DNA of 64,000 nt from Flavobacterium sp. GT3R68 (lineage in GTDB: Bacteria; Bacteroidota; Bacteroidia; Flavobacteriales; Flavobacteriaceae). Position 1 is the first letter of the stretch. The number at the start of each line of letters is the position of its first letter. The stretch is taken from contig NZ_VJZK01000002.1 of NCBI RefSeq assembly GCF_007109225.1, positions 1 to 64,000 of the forward strand. Reading direction: 5' to 3'. Shown here in pieces: positions 48,916-57,786 of this stretch. Below the pieces are notes generated by a model. The model worked only from the letters and a program-made list of their open reading frames with translations, did not search any database and was not told the DNA's origin. The translations under genes were made by a program, and so were the position numbers.

Positions 48916-50055
48916 ATGAGGCTAACCAGATTATTTACTGAATTCTTTGAAAGCGAAAAAGCAGGCGGACTTATATTAGTTTTCGTAACACTGCTTTCCC
49001 TGGTTTTGGCGAATTCTGACTGGCAGACCTCTTATCTGGAAATTTGGCAATTTGAATTTCAGGGACACAGCGTGGTTCATTGGATTAACGATGGGTTGAT
49101 GACTATTTTCTTCCTGCTTATCGGGTTAGAATTGGAACGGGAAATCTATCAAGGCGAATTGTCAAAAATAAAAAATGCAGCCTTACCGTTATTCGGAGCT
49201 TTGGGCGGTATGCTGGTTCCGGCTGCACTCTTTTTGATTTTTAATTTCGGAACTGCTACGCAATCGGGAGCGGGAATTCCGATGGCAACAGACATAGCAT
49301 TTGCGATTGGGATTTTATCATTATTGGGAAAGCGCGTTCCGATTTCGCTAAAAATATTCCTGACTGCTCTGGCCGTAATAGACGATCTGGGTGCCATTCT
49401 CGTAATTGCTATTTTCTATACTTCTTCCATTTCGTTTGTGAATCTAGCGATAGCATTCGGTATCATGGGGTTCTTATTTATTTTGAACCGAAAAAAAGTA
49501 AATAACGTGCTCCCCTATTTGATTGGCGGAATTTTCATGTGGTATTTCATGCTGCATTCCGGAATTCACGCCACCATAACCGGAGTTTTATTGGCTTTTG
49601 TCATTCCGTTTGGGGATGGAAGCAAAAGATCCATATCCTACCAGATACAACATTGCTTGCATAAACCTGTGGCTTTCTTCATTTTACCGCTTTTTGCGAT
49701 AGCGAATACTTGCCTGGTAATAGACAGCGGTTGGCAGGAGGGTTTGCAACATTCAAACAGCATCGGAATTCTCGTTGGACTGGTAATCGGGAAACCGCTG
49801 GGAATATGGCTCTTTTCATTTTTTGGATGCGCGTTGGGGCTTTGCCATTTACCTCTCGGATTGAAATGGAAAAACATTGTTGGCGCCGGACTTTTGGGCG
49901 GAATTGGTTTTACGATGTCCATCTTTATAACCTTACTCGCGTTTGAAGATTCAGATGTAATCAATAATTCGAAAATCGCTATCTTGTTGGCTTCATCAAT
50001 AGCAGCTATTCTTGGTTTTGTTACGTTGAAACTCACCTTGAAAAACCAAATATAA
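48916..50055 (+). CDS. nhaA: Na+/H+ antiporter NhaA
   Basis: Exchanges cytosolic sodium for protons across the inner membrane. 379 residues, about 12 helices. The N-terminal signature FFESEKAGGLILVF and the transport-site pair Asp156-Asp157 in LAVIDDLGAILVIA (D163/D164 in E. coli) are visible, as are GLELEREIYQGEL and IPMATDIAFAIGIL. Family length and order match. Confidence 0.96.
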   Translation: MRLTRLFTEFFESEKAGGLILVFVTLLSLVLANSDWQTSYLEIWQFEFQGHSVVHWINDGLMTIFFLLIGLELEREIYQGELSKIKNAALPLFGALGGMLVPAALFLIFNFGTATQSGAGIPMATDIAFAIGILSLLGKRVPISLKIFLTALAVIDDLGAILVIAIFYTSSISFVNLAIAFGIMGFLFILNRKKVNNVLPYLIGGIFMWYFMLHSGIHATITGVLLAFVIPFGDGSKRSISYQIQHCLHKPVAFFILPLFAIANTCLVIDSGWQEGLQHSNSIGILVGLVIGKPLGIWLFSFFGCALGLCHLPLGLKWKNIVGAGLLGGIGFTMSIFITLLAFEDSDVINNSKIAILLASSIAAILGFVTLKLTLKNQI

Positions 50056-50116
50056 ATCCTGCTTTTTCCAACTTATAAATAATTCATAATTAAGAGCATC
50101 CTTGTTTCCTTTTTCT

Positions 50117-50124
50117 TAAATTTG
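50117..50124 (+). promoter_or_regulatory. -7 promoter element for the OstA/LptA-like gene
   Basis: TAAATTTG, an exact match 16 bp before the TTG start. Confidence 0.5.
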
Positions 50125-50140
50125 GCAAAAAATACATCCA

Positions 50141-51793
50141 TTGAAGAAGCAACTTTTTTTTATCACATTTTGCCTGATACTATTTAGTTTCAATACTGTT
50201 TTTGCTCAAAAGCCAAATAAAATTGAAGTTATAAATGCAGATCATTCGGACATTAACCAAGTTGAATTGCCTGACGCGGTTTTACTGACTGGAAATGTGC
50301 AAGTTAAACACGATGGTGCTATACTGACATGTAACAAAGCGTATTATTTTCAGAAGGAAAACTATTTAAAAGCTTTCGGGAATGTGCATATCATCCAGGG
50401 CGATACCCTTACGATGAGCAGTAAATATGCCGAATACAACGGTGAAAACAAGCAGGCTTTCGCTACCGGAAATGTTATCCTGCAATCCCCGGAAATGTCC
50501 ATGGTAACCGATACATTAAACTTCGACAGAAACAGTCAGGAGGCTTATTACACTACAGGTGCGACCATTACCAATAAAGGAAATACGCTCAATAGTAAAT
50601 CGGGTAAATATTACGTAAACCAAAAGAAATATCAATTCCTGACCGCTGTAGTAATTACCACTCCGGACAATGTCATTAAATCAAATCATTTGGATTATTA
50701 CACCAATTCGGGGCATTCCTATCTTTTAGGCCCATCGACGATTATTGGAAAGGAGAATAAGATTTATACCGAAAACGGTTTTTATGACACTAAAAAAGAT
50801 GTTGCACGACTGGAACGGAATTCCAATATCCGATACAACAATCTCCTCATTAAAGCCGACAGTTTGTTTTACAATAAAAAAACAGGTTTCGCCAGAGGTG
50901 TCAACAATGTAAAAATAACCGATTCGATCAACAAGATTATTATTAAAGGACATTACGCAGAAATTTACAAGTTCAAGGATTCGATGTTTGTTACCAAACG
51001 TGCCCTTGCTGTCAGTATCGTCGAGAATGATTCGGTTTTTATGCACGCCAAAAAATTAATGGTGACTGGAAAAGAAGGAAACCGAATTATCAGGGGATTT
51101 AAAAATGCCCGGTTCTATAAAACGGATTTAAGCGGAAAATGTGACTCGATTCATTCCGACCAGAAAAAAGCCCTGACACAATTGATTGGAAAACCCATCC
51201 TTTGGAATTTCGACAATCAAATGACCGGTGACGTCATTCATCTCATCGGTAACAACCAGACTCAAAATCTCGATTCGCTGAAAGTGCTCAATAATGCCTT
51301 TATTGTTTCAAAAGATACTGTCGGAACCGGTTTTAACCAGGTTAAAGGCCAGAATCTGTACGGAAAATTTAAGGATAAATCACTTCAGGAAGTCGATATT
51401 GTCAAAAACACCGAAGTCATTTATTACATGCGAAACGACCAGCAGGAACTTATTGGTATCAATAAAAGTATCAGCAGCAAAATCAACCTGATGTTGGATA
51501 AAAATAAAGTGGATACGCTGACCCTTTTCGGTAATCCCGATGGAGATATATTCCCTGAAAAAGATTTGCCCGAAAATGCCCGAAAACTAAGAGGATTTAT
51601 CTGGCGCGGTGATGAACGTATAATAACCAAATATGATATTTTCCCCGCTGAAGAAAATGAACTCAATGACAAAATAGTCAAGGAAAGCGCAGCCAAAAAT
51701 GCCAAAGAAGATGTTCCGATGAAAGTATTAAAGGAAACTTTGGACTATGACAAAAATAACCCAAAGACAAAAATACCTGGGAAAATAGAATAA
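50141..51793 (+). CDS. OstA/LptA-like lipopolysaccharide transport protein, TTG start
   Basis: 550 residues from a TTG. The signal peptide is KKQLFFITFCLILFSFNTVF, cut near AQK. Repeated beta-jellyroll elements of the LptA/OstA domain follow (LPDAVLLTGNVQVKHDGAIL, KAFGNVHIIQGDTLTMSSKY, AFATGNVILQSPEM). These are the hallmarks of periplasmic LPS-transport proteins. It is longer than LptA (about 185 residues), so it may span more of the LPS bridge; the C-terminal half is less typical. Confidence 0.8.
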   Translation: MKKQLFFITFCLILFSFNTVFAQKPNKIEVINADHSDINQVELPDAVLLTGNVQVKHDGAILTCNKAYYFQKENYLKAFGNVHIIQGDTLTMSSKYAEYNGENKQAFATGNVILQSPEMSMVTDTLNFDRNSQEAYYTTGATITNKGNTLNSKSGKYYVNQKKYQFLTAVVITTPDNVIKSNHLDYYTNSGHSYLLGPSTIIGKENKIYTENGFYDTKKDVARLERNSNIRYNNLLIKADSLFYNKKTGFARGVNNVKITDSINKIIIKGHYAEIYKFKDSMFVTKRALAVSIVENDSVFMHAKKLMVTGKEGNRIIRGFKNARFYKTDLSGKCDSIHSDQKKALTQLIGKPILWNFDNQMTGDVIHLIGNNQTQNLDSLKVLNNAFIVSKDTVGTGFNQVKGQNLYGKFKDKSLQEVDIVKNTEVIYYMRNDQQELIGINKSISSKINLMLDKNKVDTLTLFGNPDGDIFPEKDLPENARKLRGFIWRGDERIITKYDIFPAEENELNDKIVKESAAKNAKEDVPMKVLKETLDYDKNNPKTKIPGKIE

Positions 51794-51804
51794 CAGATTA
51801 CTTA

Positions 51805-52992
51805 ATGAACAACGATTTCCTAAAATACCAGGCGCAGACCTCTCCTTATCCCCTTGGAATGGAAGTTTCACACGCCATTGGCACTTATATTTACGACACC
51901 AATAATAAAAAATACCTTGACTTTGTAGCAGGAGTTTCCGCGTGTACACTTGGACACCAGCATCCACGGGTGAACAATGCAATTAAAGATCAGTTAGATA
52001 AATATTCGCACGTGATGGTGTATGGCGAATATTCCCAAAATCCTGCGGTTCAGTATTGCAAACTCCTAGCCTCTCACCTGCCATATCCTTTAGAGAAAAC
52101 CTATTTGGTCAATTCCGGGACAGAAGCTACCGAAGGTGCCTTAAAATTAGCCCGAAGAGTCACCGGGCGCAGTCAATTGATTTCCTGCAATAATGCCTAT
52201 CATGGCAATACAATGGGTTCGATGAGTGTGATGGGATTTGAGGAACGCAAACAGATTTTTCGTCCCTTAATTCCGGATGTGGAATTCATAACCTTCAATA
52301 ACGAGGACGATTTACAAAAAATAACTACAAAAACAGCAGGGATAATTCTCGAAACCATCCAGGGCGGAGCAGGATTTATCCAACCACAAAATGATTTCCT
52401 TAAAAAAGTCAGGGAACGCTGCACCGAAATGGGTGCCCTGATGATTCTCGACGAAATCCAACCCGGCTTTGGAAGAACCGGAAAATTATTTGGTTTTCAG
52501 AACTACGATGTCGTTCCTGATATTGTGGTCATGGGAAAAGGAATGGGCGGCGGAATGCCTGTCGGTGCTTTTACCGCCTCGGCTGCGCACATGGATTTGT
52601 TAAGTGACAACCCGAAATTGGGCCACATCACTACCTTTGGCGGTCATCCTGTCATAGCGTCAGCCTGTCTTGCTACGTTGCAGGAAATTACCGAAACCAG
52701 CCTCATGCCTGATGCCTTGGATAAAGAAAAACTTTTCCGCACACTTTTGGTACATCCTTTGATACAAGAAGTTAGAGGAGAAGGATTAATGTTAGCCGCA
52801 ATGACCGAAAGTGCAGTAATTACAAACACAGTAATTTTTAAATGCCAAGACAAAGGTTTAATATTATTCTGGTTGCTATTTGAAAGCTGTGCCATCAGGA
52901 TTACACCGCCTCTAACGATTTCTGAAGAGGAGATTCGCGAAGGATGTGCGATTATCCTTGAGGCAATGGATGAAATACTGGACGGAAAGTAG
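51805..52992 (+). CDS. class III (ArgD/OAT-like) aminotransferase
   Basis: 395 residues, PLP enzyme of fold type I, class III. VNSGTEATEGALKLARR, YHGNTMGSMSVMG, ILDEIQPGFGRTG (Asp216) and Lys245 in VVMGKGMGGGMPVGAF are the hallmarks. Such enzymes act on ornithine, acetylornithine or related omega-amino donors. No arginine gene is adjacent, so the substrate is open. The C-terminal part is somewhat shorter than in ArgD. Confidence 0.88.
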   Translation: MNNDFLKYQAQTSPYPLGMEVSHAIGTYIYDTNNKKYLDFVAGVSACTLGHQHPRVNNAIKDQLDKYSHVMVYGEYSQNPAVQYCKLLASHLPYPLEKTYLVNSGTEATEGALKLARRVTGRSQLISCNNAYHGNTMGSMSVMGFEERKQIFRPLIPDVEFITFNNEDDLQKITTKTAGIILETIQGGAGFIQPQNDFLKKVRERCTEMGALMILDEIQPGFGRTGKLFGFQNYDVVPDIVVMGKGMGGGMPVGAFTASAAHMDLLSDNPKLGHITTFGGHPVIASACLATLQEITETSLMPDALDKEKLFRTLLVHPLIQEVRGEGLMLAAMTESAVITNTVIFKCQDKGLILFWLLFESCAIRITPPLTISEEEIREGCAIILEAMDEILDGK

Positions 52993-53032
52993 GTTTTTTT
53001 GAAGCTGTTTCCAGCTATACGTTCCAAATGAA

Positions 53033-53175
53033 ATTCACTGAACTCCTATGAAAATAAGAGCTAGGTGAAGTAATCTTTTTGGTTTTTAAGAAAAACCCAA
53101 AAAGGATTTCCTCTCCAAATACTGAAAAGTATTCACTGAACTCCTATTAAAAATAAAAGCAAAGTGAAGTAATCT
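53033..53175. repeat. pair of 44-bp direct repeats with a hairpin between them
   Basis: Copy 1 (53033-53076) and copy 2 (53131-53175) share attcactgaactcctat and gtgaagtaatct with a few differences between. Each copy has inward-pairing ends (ttcac...gtgaa). A longer hairpin formed by aatctttttgg...cccaaaaaggatt lies between them. This fills most of the 317-bp gap 52993-53309, which has no gene. Confidence 0.6.
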
Positions 53176-53268
53176 GGGCTATATGCTTGACATTCAATGA
53201 AATTTGGTAAAATATTGTTAACTAAATTGTTCAAAACAAATCCCTTTTCCTCCCAAAACAAGAATTAA

Positions 53269-53289
53269 ATCCTTAACTTTATTAAGGAT
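53269..53289 (+). promoter_or_regulatory. inverted repeat overlapping a -7-like element, upstream of the TPR gene
   Basis: ATCCTTAA-CTTTA-TTAAGGAT is a perfect 8-bp inverted repeat with a 5-bp spacer. It overlaps TAACTTTA (53274-53281), one base from TAnnTTTG. It may be an operator. Confidence 0.4.
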
Positions 53290-53309
53290 AACATTAACAC
53301 CTACTTATC

Positions 53310-54704
53310 ATGCACCTGAACGACGAAGAAGAAGATTATAACTTATCCTTATCAAAGTTTGAATCTATGTTGAAAACCAACAAAGTTCTCTTCTTTGACT
53401 CCGAAGAATTTGAGGAGATCATCCTCCATTATTTGGACATGGGGAAAGCATCATTGGCAAAAAAAGCCTTGAAATTAGCCCTCGAACAACATCCTAAATC
53501 TACCGGTCTAAAACTGGTACAAGTAGAAATGTTGGTTTATGATGACAAGCTCGATGTAGCTGAAAAGCTATTGAATGAGTTGTATGCCATTGAACCTCAC
53601 AATGAAGAGATTTATATCCAAAAAGCGAATATCTATTCCAAACGGGACAATCACGAAAAAGCGGTAGAGCTTTTGCAGACCGCCTTGAAATATACCGATG
53701 ATTATGCCGATGTATATAATTTAATCGGAATGGAATACCTCTTTATGGACAATCTGGAAATGGCCAAAGAGAGCTTCATCAAATGCCTGGAAGAAGATAC
53801 CGAGGACCAGGCGGCACTTTACAATGTTGTGTACTGTTTTGAATTTCTGGATCAAAACAAGGAAGCCATTGATTATCTGATGAAGTACATCGACAAGAAT
53901 CCATACAGCGAAATCGCCTGGCACCAAATGGGACGATTGCATTACGGATTGAAGAATTATGAGCAAGCATTGCGTGCTTTTGATTACGCTACTCTTATTG
54001 ATGAGGAGTTTTTAGGCGCTTTTATGGAAAAAGCCAAAACCTTCGAAAGACTAAAAAAATATGCGGAAGCTATTGAAAGTTACAACCGTACCATTGAACT
54101 CGACGATGCAACGTCTTATGCCCTGCTGAGAATCGGGAAATGTTATGAAAAATTAGGAAAGAAAGTCCTAGCCCTAAAATACTTCAATAAAACGGTTCAT
54201 GAGGACCCATTATTGGACAAAGGTTGGATTGCCATTACTGATTTTTACGTGCGCCAGAAAAACTATCAAAAAGCACTATTGTTTGTCAATAAAGCGTTGA
54301 GTATCGACAACCAAAATCGGTTGTATTGGAAACGCTACGCCTCTATCAATAAAGAATTAAACTTCTTTGAGGAAGCCGAATTTGGTTACCGAAAAGCAGT
54401 TGAATTTGGGGATTACCAATTGGACACGTGGTTATTCTGGGTAGACATCCTGCAGTATTTGGGAGAATTCGACAGTGCTATTCAGACGTTATTACAGGCA
54501 TCCGAATATTTCCCGGAAGAATACGAAATCGAATACCGCTTGGCCGGTCTTTATTTTATGAATTTTGACGACAAAAAAGGGAAATTCCATTTAAGTAACG
54601 GACTGCGTTTGAATTTCAAAAACAGAACCATCTTAGAAGAATTGTTTCCAGCTGTATGGGCCCGCAGAATGGTTCAAAATGCAATCAATAAGCATATTGA
54701 ATAG
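53310..54704 (+). CDS. cytosolic tetratricopeptide-repeat protein
   Basis: 464 residues, no signal peptide or membrane segment, acidic N-terminus (MHLNDEEEDYNLSLSKFESM). TPR helices run from about residue 30 to the end, with patterns such as KAVELLQTALKYTDDYADVYNLIGMEY-type repeats (IYIQKANIYSKRDNHEKAVE, YALLRIGKCYEKLGKKVLAL). A role as a protein scaffold is inferred. It is followed by a terminator and then aroE. Confidence 0.85.
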   Translation: MHLNDEEEDYNLSLSKFESMLKTNKVLFFDSEEFEEIILHYLDMGKASLAKKALKLALEQHPKSTGLKLVQVEMLVYDDKLDVAEKLLNELYAIEPHNEEIYIQKANIYSKRDNHEKAVELLQTALKYTDDYADVYNLIGMEYLFMDNLEMAKESFIKCLEEDTEDQAALYNVVYCFEFLDQNKEAIDYLMKYIDKNPYSEIAWHQMGRLHYGLKNYEQALRAFDYATLIDEEFLGAFMEKAKTFERLKKYAEAIESYNRTIELDDATSYALLRIGKCYEKLGKKVLALKYFNKTVHEDPLLDKGWIAITDFYVRQKNYQKALLFVNKALSIDNQNRLYWKRYASINKELNFFEEAEFGYRKAVEFGDYQLDTWLFWVDILQYLGEFDSAIQTLLQASEYFPEEYEIEYRLAGLYFMNFDDKKGKFHLSNGLRLNFKNRTILEELFPAVWARRMVQNAINKHIE

Positions 54705-54726
54705 CATGTCATTTATAAACATACCA

Positions 54727-54761
54727 ACAAACCTAATCTAACCATTAGGTTTGTTTTTTTA
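54727..54761 (+). terminator. Rho-independent terminator after the TPR gene
   Basis: ACAAACCTAAT pairs with ATTAGGTTTGT around ctaacc, followed by a T run. Confidence 0.8.
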
Positions 54762-54773
54762 TATTACTCTTCT

Positions 54774-55523
54774 ATGATAACTATCAATAATCAATATGGT
54801 TTGGTTGGGAAAAATATCAGTTATTCATTTTCCAAAGATTATTTTTCGAAGAAATTTGAAGACAATGATTTGACTGATTATTCATATGAAAATTTCGACA
54901 TCCAGCATATAAATGAATTTCCTGAAATCCTAAAAAACAATCTTAACCTCAAGGGGTTGAATGTAACGATTCCGTACAAAGAAAGTATCATCCCGTTCTT
55001 GGATACATTATCCAATAAGGCATCAAAAATAGGTGCCATAAACACCATTAAATTCAACAAAAAAGGAAAACTGAAAGGATATAACACCGATTGTTTCGGT
55101 TTTCAAAAATCTTTACAGCCTTTGCTTCAGCCGCATCACAAAAAAGCCTTGATCCTGGGAACTGGCGGAGCATCAAAGGCAGTCGCTTTTGCATTGGAAC
55201 AAATGGGAATTCTATACACATTCGTTTCCCGGGAAGCGACCGAAAATTCTATCGATTACAATCGCATTAATGCCACGACGTTTGATAATTATCAGATCAT
55301 CATCAACTGCACGCCATTGGGCACCAGTCCAAATATTACAGAATGTCCCGATATTCCGTATGATTATTTTACAGCCGGACACATTGCTTTCGACCTGATA
55401 TATAATCCTTCTGAAACGTTGTTTCTACAAAAAGCCAAAAGTAGCGGTGCCATTACGAAAAATGGACACGAAATGCTTATTTTTCAGGCAGAAAAGGCGT
55501 GGAAAATATGGAATAAAGGATGA
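54774..55523 (+). CDS. aroE: shikimate dehydrogenase
   Basis: NADPH-dependent reduction of 3-dehydroshikimate in the aromatic amino acid pathway. 249 residues, slightly short. YGLVGKNISYSFSKDYF is the substrate-binding start, Lys69 in NVTIPYKE and Asp106 in GYNTDCFGF are the catalytic pair, and LGTGGASKAVAFAL is the cofactor-binding loop. It has no promoter motif that I can see and follows a terminator by 13 bp. Confidence 0.94.
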   Translation: MITINNQYGLVGKNISYSFSKDYFSKKFEDNDLTDYSYENFDIQHINEFPEILKNNLNLKGLNVTIPYKESIIPFLDTLSNKASKIGAINTIKFNKKGKLKGYNTDCFGFQKSLQPLLQPHHKKALILGTGGASKAVAFALEQMGILYTFVSREATENSIDYNRINATTFDNYQIIINCTPLGTSPNITECPDIPYDYFTAGHIAFDLIYNPSETLFLQKAKSSGAITKNGHEMLIFQAEKAWKIWNKG

Positions 55524-55602
55524 TTAAAACTTACATAAATTCCTATAAAACTAAAAATCAAATACTGTTTAACTGAATAATCGTTTAAATGGCGGATTTT
55601 CT

Positions 55603-55632
55603 TTGAATTTTGTCGTGGCTTTATTATCTTTC
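55603..55632 (+). promoter_or_regulatory. promoter of the DUF349 gene
   Basis: TTG (55603-55605), 19 bp, then TATCTTTC (55625-55632), one base from consensus. The leader would be about 30 nt. Confidence 0.55.
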
Positions 55633-55667
55633 GACCTCAAATAATATGAACCTTAAACATTTATAAA

Positions 55668-57650
55668 ATGTTAGAAGAAAAGAATGATAACCTGCAAGAT
55701 GCAGATGGAAGTGTAGATAATAATCCGCAAGAGGCGGTTATGACAGAGAATCAGGAAGTTGCAGAAGCTCGTGAAGAGAATGATAATGTGATTGAACTTT
55801 CACCTGAAGAATTAGCTGATGACACATTAATCGTTGAGAATGATCACGAGATGGCTACTAATGCCATTGCCGATTCCAATGCAGAAGAAAGCGAAGACGA
55901 GACCCTGAAAGATCGCCACGAAATCCCAATGCTGAATTACGAAACTTTGTCGATGGACGAGTTGGTAGCCGAATTGGAGAAATTGACAACTGTTGAAAAA
56001 GTAATGTCTGTTAAAGACCATGTGGAGGAAATTAAAGCTGCATTCCTTTCAAAATACAATCATTTTATTGAAGAAAAAAAGGATGAATTCATTGCCGAAA
56101 ACCCGGACACCACTGAAGAATTCCATTATCATTTGCCATTAAAGTCAAGATTTGACCAATTATATTCTGTTTTCAAAGACAAAAAAAACACCCATTTCAA
56201 AAGCCTTCAGACCAATCTTAAATCCAACCTGGAAACCCGCTTGGCTATTGTTGAAGAGCTGAAAGAACTTATCAATCCACAGGAAAACATTAAAGACACC
56301 TTAAAAACCTTTAATGAATTGAGAGAACGCTGGAAAAATGCGGGATCGATTCCTAAAGATAAATACAACCACGTTTGGAATAATTACCATTTTCATGTAG
56401 AAAATTTTTATGATTACCTGCATTTGGACCGAGAAGCCCGTGATTTGGATTTCAAGCACAATTTAGAGCAGAAACAAAAAATCGTTGCCCGAGTAGAAGA
56501 ATTGGTTAACGAAGCAGATGTCAATAAAGCATTCCGGGAATTGCAGGATTTACACCGTATCTGGAAAGAAGATATCGGACCGGTTTCAAGAGAACACCGT
56601 GAAGAAATCTGGAATAAATTCAGTGACCTGACCAAACAAATGCATGATAAGCGTGAGACTTTGTATGAAAAACAAAGAGAGAATGAAGTTGAAAATTTAG
56701 CAAGCAAGCAGGACATCATTGCCCAGATTGAAGTTTTGGCTCAGGAAAAAGTGGCTGTCCATGCGCAATGGCAAGGCCAGATTGAAAAAGTGGAGGCTTT
56801 AAGAACCGCTTTCTTTAACGCCGGAAAAGTACCTAGCGAAGTAAACGAAGAAACCTGGGCAGCATTCAAAACTGCCGTTCGTAATTTTAATACTTTCAAA
56901 AATTCGTTTTACAAGGATATAAAAAAAGAGCAACAGGACAATCTAAATAAAAAGATGGAATTGGTTACCAAAGCGAAAGCGCTTCAGGAAAGCGACGACT
57001 TTACCGCCACAACTCCAATAATGAAACAAATTCAGGAAGAATGGAAACAAGTCGGTCACGTTCCGAGAAAATATTCAGATAAAATCTGGAAAGAGTTCAA
57101 AGAAGCCTGTAATCATTATTTTGATAAGCTAAAAGCCCAAAAATCGGAAGCAAATGATGAGGAAGTAGAAGCTTTTGATAAAAAGAAAGCCTATTTGGAA
57201 ACTTTGAGAGAATTTCAATTGACCGGTGAGCACAAAGAAGATCTTGATGCTATTAAATTACATATTGAAACATGGAAAAGCTTTGGCAAAGTGCCTTTCT
57301 CCAGAAGACATATCGAAGGTAAATTCAACAAAATCCTTGATGCCCTTTTTGAAAAATTAAGCCTAAGCAAAAAGGACAGCGAAATGATGCGTTTCGCCAA
57401 CAGGATGGATCAATTGTCGGGTATGGATGATAGCCGCAAACTGGAGAACGAGAAAATCTTTCTGATGCGAAAGATTGATGAAGTACAGAGTGAAATTTTC
57501 CAATTGGAAAACAATATTCAGTTTTTTGCCAATGCCAAAAAAGACAATCCGATGGTACTGGAAGTAAAAAAGAACATCGAAAGACACAGAGAAAGCCTGG
57601 ATCTCTGGAAAGAAAAATTAAAACAGGTCAGAAACCTAAAACAAGCATAA
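55668..57650 (+). CDS. DUF349 repeat protein
   Basis: 660 residues, no signal peptide. Residues 1-75 are very acidic and probably disordered. The rest is a series of DUF349 helical bundles of about 70-75 residues, with motifs such as RERWKNAGSIPKDKYNHVWN, LHRIWKEDIGPVSREHREEI and EEWKQVGHVPRKYSDKIWKE. The final 70 residues look like a coiled coil. The family's function is unknown. Transcription probably ends at the terminator at 57668. Confidence 0.9.
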   Translation: MLEEKNDNLQDADGSVDNNPQEAVMTENQEVAEAREENDNVIELSPEELADDTLIVENDHEMATNAIADSNAEESEDETLKDRHEIPMLNYETLSMDELVAELEKLTTVEKVMSVKDHVEEIKAAFLSKYNHFIEEKKDEFIAENPDTTEEFHYHLPLKSRFDQLYSVFKDKKNTHFKSLQTNLKSNLETRLAIVEELKELINPQENIKDTLKTFNELRERWKNAGSIPKDKYNHVWNNYHFHVENFYDYLHLDREARDLDFKHNLEQKQKIVARVEELVNEADVNKAFRELQDLHRIWKEDIGPVSREHREEIWNKFSDLTKQMHDKRETLYEKQRENEVENLASKQDIIAQIEVLAQEKVAVHAQWQGQIEKVEALRTAFFNAGKVPSEVNEETWAAFKTAVRNFNTFKNSFYKDIKKEQQDNLNKKMELVTKAKALQESDDFTATTPIMKQIQEEWKQVGHVPRKYSDKIWKEFKEACNHYFDKLKAQKSEANDEEVEAFDKKKAYLETLREFQLTGEHKEDLDAIKLHIETWKSFGKVPFSRRHIEGKFNKILDALFEKLSLSKKDSEMMRFANRMDQLSGMDDSRKLENEKIFLMRKIDEVQSEIFQLENNIQFFANAKKDNPMVLEVKKNIERHRESLDLWKEKLKQVRNLKQA

Positions 57651-57667
57651 CATCAAACTTTATTACA

Positions 57668-57703
57668 TAAAAAACCTCATTCGAACTGAATGAGGTTTTT
57701 TTA
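57668..57703 (+). terminator. Rho-independent terminator after the DUF349 gene
   Basis: AAAAAACCTCATTC pairs with GAATGAGGTTTTTT around gaact; T run on the right, A run on the left, so it can work in both directions. Confidence 0.85.
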
Positions 57704-57720
57704 TGCCTCGAAATTATAGT

Positions 57721-57734
57721 ATGATAATTATCAT
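57721..57734 (+). promoter_or_regulatory. FNR-type palindrome upstream of hemN
   Basis: ATGATAATTATCAT is a perfect palindrome with the FNR core TGAT-N4-ATCA. Its centre is at 57727.5, 29.5 bp before the start of the -7 element, which places it at about -41 to -43, the class II activator position. Confidence 0.7.
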
Positions 57735-57756
57735 TTTAGTCTTTCTCAAGTTGAAT

Positions 57757-57764
57757 TACTTTTG
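57757..57764 (+). promoter_or_regulatory. -7 promoter element of hemN
   Basis: TACTTTTG, an exact TAnnTTTG, 22 bp before the ATG. No -33 TTG lies at the usual distance; the FNR-type site occupies that region, as at an activator-dependent promoter. Confidence 0.65.
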
Positions 57765-57786
57765 ACTTTAAGAAAAATATCTTTCT

